Source: Cryptomeria japonica (taxonomy: Eukaryota > Streptophyta > Pinopsida > Cupressales > Cupressaceae). From it: a stretch of 64,000 nt of DNA. A program made the translations under genes and the position numbers. Shown piece after piece: positions 45,949 to 56,460 of the stretch. Within the stretch, counting starts at the first letter, position 1. Each line of letters starts with the position of its first letter. The notes beneath the pieces are model-generated. The model was not told where the DNA came from. It searched no databases and saw only the letters and a program-made list of their open reading frames with translations. The stretch is taken from positions 183,354,977 to 183,418,976 of the forward strand of contig NC_081411.1 in NCBI RefSeq assembly GCF_030272615.1, read 5' to 3'.

Positions 45949-48061
45949 TATTTAATTCATATTGAAATACAACCTGACCATAGGAATTAATATTAACAGC
46001 AAATAACAAAAAAGTCGAACAACAAAAACCATGGTGTATTGCCCATGCTGGGGGGGTATTAGCTCCCAACCCAAAATACAACCTGACCGTAGGAATTAAT
46101 ATTAACAGCAAATAACAAAAAAGTCGAACAACAAAAACCATGGTGTATTGCCCATGCTGGGGGATATTACCTCCCAACCCACAACATGGGGTGAGAGGTG
46201 CCCACGATGTGGGTCGCCTCCCCCCATGGTTGTGGGAGGAAGGGGCACCCACAGTCGTGGTCGCCTCTTCCCACAACTGTGGGTAGAGAGGCACCCACTA
46301 TTGTGGGTGGCCTCTCCCCACATCGTGGGATTTGGCTCCACGGCCTCCCACGACTTCCAAATTTTTTTTATTATATTTTTAATTTTATTTTTATTAACTC
46401 TTCTCTATGAAATTCAATAGAGATATTAATAAAATCTGGCAACAGAGAAAAATCCTCAAATTCAGACTGATAAAACTTTTGTCCAAGCAAAATAAAATGA
46501 CAAGATAAATCCCACAACAACATATTCCATCAAATTAAATTATCTTCCTGGAGATTATTAAAATTTAAAATCTTATTTCCTATCTGACCTTTCAAACCAA
46601 TTTTTTTAAAACAATAAACTCACACCCAAGCTGGATATAACAGCAAACCCCCATTTCCTCTACTCCCAAAATTGGGAAAACTAAAACTCCCATCTCCAAA
46701 TTCAGAAAACACAAACAATAGACAGGAAAGAACAACATATAAAATGATAACCAAATTTCTCCATCCATTCTTCTTCCCAAAAAAAAAGGAAAACAGAAAA
46801 ACAACTGACAAGGAAATAAACAAGCAAAGGCTTTTAAAATTCCAACCTTCTATTGCTTTCCTAGAAGAGAAATTTGAGAAGAGCTTCCAATCCTCCCAAA
46901 AATGTCAGAGCTTCCACCAAAACCCCCATAACCATCAAAGAGAAAAGAATTTCTCCAGCATGAGAAAAGAATCCTCTTTTTGAATTTTTTTTTCCAATTA
47001 TATAGAAATTTCACCCAAAAATCTCTTTTTAGGGCACAAATTGAAAATCTAATTTTATTTAAAAGATTACATGAATTATATTTTAAAAATTAATTATTTT
47101 TTTAAAACACCAAAAGCCATTAGATATTTTAATAACTAAAAAGTAAAATTTAACTTTCTTCTTTTAAAAAAAAAACAAACACTCAAGACATGATATAAAT
47201 TCTACTAGTAAATCAACAATTTCCTTAATCAAACTATTAAGAAAAATCGATTATCTAATTAACCACAAAAATGCTCTCATAATTTACTCTAATAAACACA
47301 ACACACATTAATTATTAATAACCATAAGGTATTAATAATTAATTTCTCATCAAAAAAATAAGAAGAGAATAATTAAATTCACAAAATGCATAAAACACAA
47401 AATTCAACTTAAACAAAATAAATATATGACCCACATAGCAACGTCAGAAAGATGGCCTACTTGGCGATCCGGCAGGGTTGACAAATGACTGACAAGGCTC
47501 AAAATCGAGCAAGGCTAGGGATGACATTAGGGCCTTAAAACTATCTCCACTTCCATCGCGTTATTTAGGTACGCTCAGACCTATGGAAGCAAGTGGAGTC
47601 GGTACTTTGTACCTAAAATTCTTGCATCACCAAACCACACATACATACATACATATATATATAAACACGGTAAACACATCGGTGAAGGAGAATCATGACT
47701 TTTTGTGTCTCACCGAAGTGAGTAACAGTAAATCATCTCCTCACACCCCATACACTTTCCACACATACATGATGACATATACATAATGCAACTCACACAT
47801 GAATCAAATTAAAATTTCATCATTTATAAAATACAATGCATAACCAGAGTTAATATCTACTCATTCAAAGAAATGGTGCCTAATCAACATCTACTCGTCA
47901 ATAAGCAATAATGCATAATCACATCCACTAAATCACGCTCCAAAACATAATACCTGGATAAAACATCACAATCACATTGTATCAACCATCTACGTAAGCC
48001 ATTGAAATTCAACCATGGTCAACGAGGTAAAAAAGAGTCTAATTAGGGTAGGGGTATTACA
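45297..48061. other. Right part of element D, simple repeats, no gene
   Basis: It contains (AT)n of about 75 bp at 45870-45946 and a 109-bp tandem duplication (starts 45965 and 46074) carrying CCATGGTGTATTGCCCATGC. A GC-rich minisatellite of GTGGGTCGCCTC/CCCACAACTGTGGG phrases spans 46190-46340. Minus- and plus-strand frames across this minisatellite (45869-46420) are repeat by-products. The last 300 bp contain clustered CACATCCACTAAATC phrases and the terminal GGGGTATTACA. Confidence 0.6.
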
Positions 48062-48066
48062 CAAGA

Positions 48067-48287
48067 GTTCTAACAACTTCTCTCCAATACATCTTCAAAA
48101 CATTCCCTTCAATCAACATAGTCCTTGCACTATCCAAGATGGTCTTGTTCTTCCTTTCAACAACTCAATTCTGATGTGGGGTTCTAGGAGCAAATGATTG
48201 TCTTATAATTCCATGCTTCTCACGGAATGAGTCAAACTCACCAAAACAAAATTCTCCCCCTTTGTCAAATCTTAGACATTTCAGCTC
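48067..48287 (-). pseudogene. Element A integrase core, second half
   Basis: Minus strand: LELKCLRFDKGGEF gives the second catalytic Asp (usually SDRGGEF; Phe-Asp-Lys here), then GEFDSFREKHGIIRQSFAPR. TPHQN, a TGA and VVERKNKT with the catalytic Glu follow, then MLIEGNVLKMYWREVV. It continues into 32206 on the other side of D. The upstream part of the core is at 49944-50230, beyond E. Confidence 0.88.
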
Positions 48288-48292
48288 CAATC

Positions 48293-49938
48293 TGTGTAGG
48301 GGAAAAAGCGAGACTAGGTTAACATGTCCTAATCCTACCTTTTGACACACATTGCAGAATACGAAAGAGCCTAGAGGTATCACACAATTGGCTACTTCTT
48401 TTTGTGAAAGAGAGAGCCATGGGCTACCTATTAGGGTTTCTATTCCTTTGTTGTAATTGAAAGATAAAATGATGCAAGTTCAATTCCTAACCTCAAAGTG
48501 CAAGTATGAACTAATAACAAAATTGCGGAATTGAAGTTAAACAATGGAAAGCTGCAAACACAAGGACAAGACAAGAATGCAGATGCATACCCAGAGTTAA
48601 AATCTGAGTGAAAATGTTCGGGACGGGGGTGCGGGCGCCACTGTCCTGATTCTACTCCTGAAACTGCACCTGAAACTGCTATTTTGCAACCTGGAAAACT
48701 GTCAGAAATGCTGTCTGACAGAAGGACCAGGGTGCCCAGCGCCCCTATCCCAGGGACCAGGGTGCCCAGCGCCCCTGTCCTGGCAGGACCAGGGCGCCCC
48801 ACGCCCCTGTCCTGGTCTTTTTCTCTAAAACTTGGTGTATGGTTCGGTCTCCGTCTGCTTCTTTCGGATCTGCAACTTGCGGCGTCGTCTGAATCCTGAA
48901 ATCTGCACTTATATCTGAAAAGGTGTTTTGGGCGGCTATATAGGGTTTTTCCTTAGTCAAACCCCCGCTTTGGTGATTTCCACCTCCACGAATAGCCAAG
49001 TTGTATTGTAAAAGTAGTGTGTGTGTAGACCTTGTGTGTGTGCAAGATCCTAAAATGCAAGTAAGCAAACTAGAGCAACCTAGAAAGTAAACCCTAATTG
49101 CTTGTAAATGATAATGTAAATGCTCCAAATCAAGATGTAAAGAGATCTAAAGCATGAATACAAGTGATATAATGAGACTTATGCAAAGACATGAAAACAA
49201 CATGAAATCATACCCAACCCCAAGGGAGGGGTACAAGCCAATATTTAGTCAGTGATCCCTTATTGCTCTTCAATGCCTTCAAAGCCCTAAATGGATGAAT
49301 GAAATTGATAGATGCTTGATAGATGGATGTTGAATGTTGTTGAAGTCTTCAAAGATCTGCTCTTTCGCTGCATAGAAAGTCCCTGAAACCAAAATTTTGG
49401 CCCTTTCCAATGAAGAAAGAGAGCTCTTATATATGAAACCCCTAGGTCTTAATTTCAACTTTTGGCCGACCTAGAGATTGAATCTCCCGCCAATTTCTTG
49501 GGGTTAAGCTTTATTTTATGATGGGATCGCGCTCCTAAAATTTTGAGAAAAATGTTCGGGACTGTGTGCACTCCAGGCGCCATGGTCCCGGTTTCAGGGC
49601 CGTCGGATATGATGATTTTAGAGAGAATCCCGAAGTTACAGGTGATTTCGAGATGTTTTGACCCCCGAAATCAAGCTCCCAAGTTCAAAATAGGACTTAA
49701 TTAGGGTTTTTGATTAAATGATGTATCGGAGGAATAAAATGAAAAGGGCACACTTTAATGAAAGGGCCCAACTTTATGATGTGGAAGATGATGAAATAGG
49801 ACCTTAGACCTAATTAATTTGATTAATTAAGTGCTAAAGGAGAAATGCAATGCAAAATGCAAACTGCACCAAGGCGGGTGCTAAACTAGGTGTGAAATTG
49901 TATTGCTTTAGCAAGTGCGTACAATTTACGACGCTACA
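48293..49938 (-). mobile_element. Solo LTR E inside element A integrase
   Basis: It is bounded by TGTGTAGG and CGCTACA, flanked by the perfect duplication CAATC (48288-48292, 49939-49943). Removing it and one duplication restores the integrase reading. On the minus strand it starts TGTAGCGTCGTAAATTG, a Gypsy-like LTR start, hence the strand call. There is no internal coding region. A GC-rich minisatellite (GGACCAGGGTGCCCAGCGCC, starts 48724, 48754, 48786) lies inside, with related GGCGCC phrases near 48635 and 49575. Confidence 0.88.
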
Positions 49939-49943
49939 CAATC

Positions 49944-51829
49944 CTATCTCAATTTCAACTTTTTCTTTGAATATCTTAAATTTGTCCAATGCTTCTGATT
50001 TCTCCCTCAAAAAGGCAACCCACATCCTCCTAGAATAATCATCAATAAATAACATGAAATATCTGTCACCCTGCACACTTGTTATTGCAGTAGGCCCACA
50101 AAGGTCAGTATGCACAAGATCTAGTAATCCATCAGATGAATATTGCTTACTCTTGAAATAAATTCTTGTCTGCTTACCCATTTGGCATTCCTTACATACT
50201 AGATTAGCAGGCTTAACAATTTTAGGCAAATCTCTAACAGCTTGAGTAGAATTGATCTTAATCTTAAGTCAAAATTAACATGACACATTCTCCTATGCCA
50301 TAACCAACTTTCATCAATATGAGAAATCAAGCAACTTTTCTCACTGGCATTCAAATGAAAGATATTACCTCCTGTCTTAGTTCCTGATGCAATCTCTATA
50401 CCAGAGGCATTTAGGATATTGCATTTTTCATTCTTAAATCGCAATTCATAACCTTTGTCCACCATCTGTCCAAAACTCAAAATATTATGCTTCAAACCCT
50501 TAACATACAATACATCATCAGTGTTATGCTTACCATCAAAGGAAATAGAACCTTTACCACAGATCACATGGGCTTTGTCATCTCTAAATCTTACTATTCC
50601 ACCATCATACCTCTCCATATTCACAAATTTTCTTTTATCACCAGTCATATGATGTGAACAACCACTGTCAATCACCCATTCATGTTTCTCTTCAACCTTA
50701 GCAGTTATAGCTTTCTCTTCAATAGTGAAACTTGTGGAATCAATAGGTACTTGTCTATCTTCTTTAATAGAAATAAACACTATTTCATCTCCTTCAAACT
50801 CTTCATCCATAGCACCTTCATTGGAAGCATAATAACAGTTCTTTTGATGCTTATATTTCTGGTTAGACTTGTAGGGCTTATCATACTTCTCATGCTTCTC
50901 ATATATGTCATGCTTATCATGCCTATCATACTTAGACATTCTCTCTAGGCACCTAGAAGCAAAATGTCCTATCTTATTGCAAGAAAAACATTTCAGAGGC
51001 AATTTACCATCATACTTACTAGCTCCCTTAGGAAATCTCTGGATAATCAATACTTCAAGCTCATCCAATTCTCTTTCTTGCTCTTTCATCTCTCTTCTCT
51101 CTCTTTCATATCTAGATATTCTGCATTCCTTAGGGTCATACTTCTGCTTTCTGGATAAGGATGCTCTAAATGTTGTTTCAGACTTTCCATGTGATTCACC
51201 AAATTCACTCAATAAATGCAGCAATCTTTCCCACAAACATATCTCTTGTCATAGTAGTTACACTCCAGATCTCATCAATAGCGGCTACCTTATGTTTATA
51301 AGATGGAGAAAATGATCTCAACACCTTAGCAACAATTTAATCTTCTTCAAGGGTTCCATCAGCACAAATGATACCTAGGACAAGTCCATTCACCTTTGCT
51401 TCCCTTTCTTCAACATCTTCTCCCTTCTTCAACATCTCAGACTTCCCTTTCAAGCTCTACAACTTAGCAACTTTGACTTGTTTGTCTCCTTCATACAAGG
51501 TCTCAATATTCTCCCAAATCTCATGTACAGTCTGAAGTACCATCACATTAGTCATCTCAGAATCAATCAGGGCACTTAGCAATGCTTCCTGAGCTCTAAT
51601 ATTTTTTTCAACATCCTTGATCTCAGCAGTAGTAACTGGTCCATTCTGAGGAATAGAATACGAATCCTTTGTAATATTCTAGTAATCCTCTCCAAGACAT
51701 CTCAAGTGTGCCTCCATCCGATTCTTCCATATAGCATAATTACTTCCATCGAATCTCATAATCTCCTTAAAAATAACACTTCTAGTTGCCAATCTCCTCA
51801 AGTGGTCAAGCTTCTTCTGGAGGATCTAA
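49944..51829 (-). pseudogene. Element A gag, protease and integrase N-terminus
   Basis: Starting just inside the primer site, broken frames read RFDGSNYAIWKNRMEAHLRC (Copia gag), then charged coils. The knuckle CFSCNKIGHFASRC is at 50990-50949. The protease motif WVIDSGCSHHMTGD and NILSFGQMVDKGYEL follow. The integrase zinc region is split by a shift (HRRMCHVNFD, then CKECQMGKQT), and the core has HTDLCGPTAITSVQGDRYF with the first catalytic Asp and FIDDYSRRMWV. It stops at EIEIG where E is inserted. Several stops (near 51340 and 51460) show decay. Confidence 0.92.
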
Positions 51830-51840
51830 CTCTGATACCA
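51830..51840 (-). promoter_or_regulatory. Element A primer-binding site
   Basis: Minus strand TGGTATCAGAG, two bases inside the LTR end at 51843. It matches the 3' end complement of initiator methionine tRNA, the usual Copia primer. Confidence 0.92.
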
Positions 51841-51842
51841 AT

Positions 51843-52538
51843 TGTTGGCAACAATAATGAAGGAAAACTAAGAGGGGAAGCGAATCAGTTTTCACCAGAT
51901 TATCAAACCTAACCTCAAATGAAAATATGATAAACTGTAGTAACAATAAAGATAAGTAAATTGATAGCACAACACACAACACCAAGATTTTGACATGGAA
52001 AACCCAGTTAAGGGAAAAACCTTGGTGGGAACCTACCCACAATAAGATGATACTTTGCAGTAGTATATGTAAATATTACAAAGGGGAATGCACATGCATT
52101 CAGGCACACTGCCTAGAGCTCGCTGCTCAAAACAGGATGACCTAGAAGTCTACAACCCTCAAAGAAGGTTCACTACCTTACAATAATGATCGAACTACAA
52201 TCCAGATTACATGAACTGCAAATATAGCATCTCCTTATGCCTAATGATAGTTTTGGTTAAGCACATGTGTCTGCCCTGCAACAATATCTACTCAGTACAC
52301 CACACCAAAGGATAAATTCTCTTAAGCACCAAATATACAACTCTCTAATAATGCAGACACTACATCAACACTCAAATTACATGACTAAATCATATATATA
52401 TATATATCGATCATCAACCTTGGCAACAAGTTCGGCTAAACCCTCATCTCCCAATTAAAAAATTATATCTCACGATAAAAAGAACGACCACTGGACTAAT
52501 ATAATGATATACATGACATAACATGGACCTAAATCAAA
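51843..52538 (-). repeat. Element A 5' LTR, outer end missing
   Basis: Inner boundary TGTTGGCAACA (plus strand) at 51843. Homology with the left LTR covers 52180-52538, then stops abruptly. The remainder (51843-52180) matches the 3' half of the solo LTR at 53556-54910, which suggests a full length of about 1.35 kb. Confidence 0.85.
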
Positions 52539-53555
52539 GATGTGTTATATTGAACCAAGATAATTGGAGGTATGCTCATAGATGCTGGTAGAAAGGGATG
52601 GGGAAGTGGAATGGATAGAAGATGAAGGGGGACAAGTATTTATGCAAAAGTTTCGACTAAATGAATGGGATTATGGAAAATGAAGGTTGGATAACGGGTG
52701 CAGTTTTGAAAGACTTGTGGATAGATGGATGGGGATGTTGAGAAGATCAACATTGGTACACACCCTGAAGGGTGGTGAATTTGGAGAGGAGGGGCTCTCG
52801 AATTAGATGGAGGATCAAATGTGGATTTTGAGAAATGAGAACCAAAAAAAATGAAGGGGATGATGGACTTAAGAAAGTAGACTGTAGGGCATAAGGGCCT
52901 AAAATGGATTTCCAACATGAAATATTTTTAAATGGAGGATTGGAGGACTTATAATTAGAGGGAGATTTTGGATTAGCAAGTTTGGATGCCAATTTGGATT
53001 TTAATTTGAGATGCATTTCTTCTATGAGTAGTTTGGAACTCCACATAGTTTTTGTTTTTTTTCTTTTTGGACCTTTGTGGCCTTTTGGATTTTTTATTTC
53101 TTTTGGGTCATAGTTTTCCTTTCTTGAGCATTTATTTTTTATGGGACATGTTGATCCTTGGATTTTTGGTTTGATCCATTTTAGATTGGGTATCCAAATT
53201 GCTTCCAATAGAAATCATACATGTGCATGAGGATGGATGATGGATATTTTATGGATGGGATAAGGGAGGGAGATGTTGGAAGGAATTTGAGGATGTGTGC
53301 CTTTGTTGATCCTACAAGGGATCATTTGAGGTGATGGAGTGGTGGATGGAGGGATAGAAGGACCCAAGATGGATGAAAGGGATGAACGATTTATCTTTGA
53401 AACATAAGGACCCAAAATGGATGTGGATGAGGAAGTAATGGAATTTTGGACGTAAGGGCCCAAAATGGATGTGGAAGATGAGGGATGGTGTGATTTTGAT
53501 TTACATGAAAGGATTTTGGATTTAGGAGGGATGAAAGATATACCTGTTGGGAGAT
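52539..53555 (-). pseudogene. Proline/serine-rich relic H, left part
   Basis: Minus-strand frames (53574-53215, 53208-52640) are rich in Ser, Pro, Lys and His, with repeated SILGPYV and PKSKI phrases. No enzyme domain is visible. It appears to be the continuation, past the inserted LTR, of the minus-strand region at 54911-56460. It is perhaps the gag-to-RT spacer of an old Gypsy-type element. Several frames share the coding, so it is badly decayed or was never one protein. Confidence 0.35.
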
Positions 53556-54910
53556 TGTTGGATGAGTGTTGCAAATATGTGCTTATGAGTTATTTGAGAA
53601 TATTTGAGAGATGTGTTGTCATTGATGTCAACATATTTCTTTGTTTGGTGCAGTGATGCAGTGAAGTTCAGTAAGTTGGTTTGTGTTGTATGTTGATGCT
53701 CAGTGGTTACGGATTAAAGGTTTTTTAGATGGTTATCTCTAGTTCATTCAGTGCAAGTTTTCGAGGTCGTATGAAGATTTAGTTGAGATATGAGTATCTG
53801 TGTTGTGGCCAGTTTTTCAGTTGTTCAGTGATGCCAAAGTGTTCAGCATTTTCATTTGTATTGCTACACATTGTAATATTTTGTTTTGCAGATTTGGAGA
53901 TATGTTTGGGACATTGATGTATGTCCTCAATTCAAGTGGTTCGTGATTTGGAGGTTCGCAAGTGAATCTTTCATTTTTACAGTCCTTGCAGTTAGTGTTC
54001 TTGATGTTCGATATAGTGATGATGATTATTCGAGTAATTTGAGTTGGTGCAGATGTTGCTATGGTAATTCACGATGCTTGTGGATGTTTCTAGATTATGT
54101 GTCATTCATTTTGGTGGTCCGCATTGATTGTTGAGCGCGCTATTGATGACTTTCTTCGGTCCTTTGGCGTTCTTCATGTTCGTTGCCAACATGATGATTG
54201 TAGCGTGTTACGGATGTTTGAGGCATAATTCTTGGAGGTGTTTCATGTTTGAGGTGGTAATTTAGGCCCATGCTATGTCTTAGCTGACATTGTTTTGGTC
54301 CACATATGATATTGTAGTGTGTATGGTTATATTTTGTAATTAGGTGATGAGTGTTGAGCTAACCTTGATTATCTTGATTCAAGGTTGATGTCATGTATAA
54401 ATAAATGTAATAATCATGTAGAGAGGTGTGTGTGGTGAGCAAATAATTTAACGATCTTTCAGAAGCAGAGAAGAAGTGTGGAGAAGTAAGTGAAAGTTGT
54501 TATGTTCTTAACCGGAACTACAACTAGGCATTGAAGATTCTATTTATCACTTCATCATTATCGGATGTGATCTAAATTTGTTTGTAAGGCAGTGAGCCTT
54601 CCCAGGTTTGTAGCCCTTTATTGTTTTTGAGCAATGATCTCTAGGTAGTGTGCCTAAATGCATGTGCATTCCCCATTGTAATATTTCATATACTTCTAAC
54701 AGAGTATCATCATATTGTGGGTAGGTTCCCACCGTATATTTTTCTCTTAACCGAGTTTTCCACGTCAAAAAACTTGGTGTTGTGTGTGTTCATGATTCAT
54801 GCTTTCATTGCAAATTATCAAATATGGAATTTAAGTTTTTGCAAGTTTTGGTGACAAATGATTCCCCCCCCCCCTCTCAGTTGTTTGCCCTATTTTTATC
54901 AATACTAACA
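53556..54910 (+). mobile_element. Solo LTR of the element A family
   Basis: It begins TGTTGGATGAG, carries GTCATTGATGTCAACA near 53620, and in its 3' half matches the reverse complement of 51843-52200. The matching phrases include GGCAGTG/GTGTGCCT, TGCATGTGCATTCCCC, TATTGTGGGTAGGTTCCCACC and CTTGGTGTTGTGTG. It ends about TACTAACA at 54910. About 1355 bp, with no internal coding. I could not find a clean target duplication, so ends may be off by a few bases. Frames inside are LTR sequence. Confidence 0.8.
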
Positions 54911-56460
54911 TCTTGAGCATGAGCTTTGTAGCCAACACCATATGAATTTCCATTTTCTTTGATTTGGAGGGGTTCTAATATGACTTGTTCATGGATGCCT
55001 AATCCCTTGCCTTGATAATTCATTTCTTCACAAATAAAAAAATTCCAATAGGATACTTATTATTTTGAAAGCAAGATGCAAGTCCATTTTGAAGGGGATG
55101 GGATGTAGAAGGGATTGTAAGATCTTGGAGGAAACCATAGTGGATGAAGGTGGAAAGAGATTCATAGATATCTTGGATAGGGATGGTGGGATCTTGTGTA
55201 GGTTGGAATCATGTGGGGATTTATGAGTAATATTAGGATCGTAAGATGGATTGTTATCATGACATGGAGATGAAGGAATAATTTGATCTTAACTTGGGAT
55301 GAGCTCATTTGGTGGAGTGGAAGGGATGATTGGATCTTGAGATGGAAGGGGATCATGCAATGCAATGGAATGGATGATTTGATCTTGAGATGGAGGGAAA
55401 ACATTGTATTGGATAAAAGGGATGTCTTGATCTTTATTAGGAATGGGATCATGAGGGTGATTGGGAGGGATAAGTGGATCTTTGGATGGAAGGGAATTAT
55501 GGGATGGAGTGGAAGGTAGAATTGGATTTTGAGATGGAGAGGAATCATGAAATGGAGGGATGCTTTGTTCTTGAGATGGAGAGGAATCTATGCTAGCATG
55601 CTTTGGAACAAGGTCTTGACATGTTTGGGGTTGTGGGATGGTGTGATGGAGGAGGATATGTATTCTTCCACTTGGGTGGGTGAAGGGATGGAAGTATCAT
55701 GAAGCTTAGGGGATTGAAGTTTGTCTTTATTTGGAGGGGATGGAGGTGGATGTATGACTTTGGGAGATCGAGCAACTTTGTTTGGAGGTGGGGATTTCAT
55801 CTCCTTTGGTTGTAATTCTTGGATTATTTTGTCAGTCATGACCTTAAAGGTTGGGGATACTATGAATTTTGGAGGATTAGGATTATGTGGATATTTAGCA
55901 TTAGATGGAAGATTGGAATTATGTAGTGGGGCATTAGGATTACGTGGAGGTTTGGGATTAGATGGAAGAATGGGATTATGTAGTGAGGGATTAAGATTAA
56001 GGGCTTGGAGAACTATGGTGTAAAGGAATTGGTGAGTGCAGGTGTTGTAAAAAGATGAAGATTGGGATGTATAAGTCTTCTTGTTAGTCGCTTCCTTTAA
56101 GTCTTTGATCATGTTTTTCATATGTTGGATCTCCTTGGCTAGGTTGGGCGCTTAAGTGTAGATGGAGGAGAAGATGGAGGTATATATACTAGCTAGGAGG
56201 GGTATGAACTTGTGAGGGATAAGATGGGGACATGGATGAGGGATAAGATGGATTTCCCTTGTCAAAGGTAGAGGAAGAATAAGGAATGTGAGATGGATTG
56301 GGATTGGATATGAATGGGTGAGATGGAATGGATGAAGATATGGTGGATCGATTGGAGGTTATGGGATTGACTTGGTAAGTGGGTTAGGGTGGTAGACATG
56401 AATAGGTGGAAGTTCAATAACTTTGAGGCATGCATGAGGTGCATGGACATGATTGATAGG
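54911..56460 (-). pseudogene. Proline/serine-rich relic H, right part with G-patch-like end
   Basis: Minus strand. EIQHMKNMIKDLKE near 56120 resembles the coiled segment of Gypsy gag. Pro/Asn/His-rich repeats follow (NPSLHNPILPSNPKPP). From 55590 to 55265 comes a degenerate 18-residue repeat with DPIIPS and HDPLPSQD cores (about 54-57 bp in DNA). The end, NYQGKGLGIHEQVILEP and YGVGYKAHAQ, looks like the G-patch-like spacer of Gypsy polyproteins. I take it as a relic of a Gypsy-type element with no RT left here. Element C inserted beside it at 56461. Confidence 0.4.

Larger units (their letters stand above)
32207..48061. mobile_element. Non-coding TG..CA element D, host of G2
   Basis: It begins TGTAATGCCCC and ends GGGGTATTACA, 11-bp inverted ends with one mismatch, inside the integrase of element A. 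The flanks CAACA (32202-32206) and CAAGA (48062-48066) are probable 5-bp target duplications with one change. Without G2 it is about 4.4 kb (32207-33873 plus 45292-48061). I find no retroelement domain and no clear internal LTR pair. It may be a very long solo LTR or a non-autonomous derivative. Orientation is undecided. Confidence 0.65.
8670..52538 (-). mobile_element. Copia element A (minus strand), split by three insertions
   Basis: On the minus strand the order is LTR 52538-51843, primer site, gag, PR, INT, RT, RNase H, polypurine tract, LTR 9664-8670. PR-INT-RT order and a primer site complementary to initiator Met tRNA place it in Ty1/copia. Foreign DNA interrupts it at 11359-31497 (G1), 32207-48061 (D, holding G2) and 48293-49938 (E). 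Reading resumes in the same domain after each, so only about 6.2 kb belongs to A. Many stops and shifts show it is dead. Both LTRs have lost their outer parts: the right copy ends at 52538 and the left begins at 8670, and they overlap only over 8670-9021 versus 52180-52538. Confidence 0.9.

Noticed and set aside
45869-46420. Frames of up to 141 codons on both strands across the GC-rich minisatellite
   Set aside because: They run through (AT)n and tandem repeats and have no domain.
53545-53555. Polypurine-tract-like TGTTGGGAGAT before the solo LTR at 53556
   Set aside because: There is no internal retroelement sequence in the right orientation upstream, so it is taken as chance or a boundary ambiguity.
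54547-54768. Minus-strand frame reading TWKTRLREKYTVGTY
   Set aside because: It is the antisense of the conserved LTR 3' half shared with element A.
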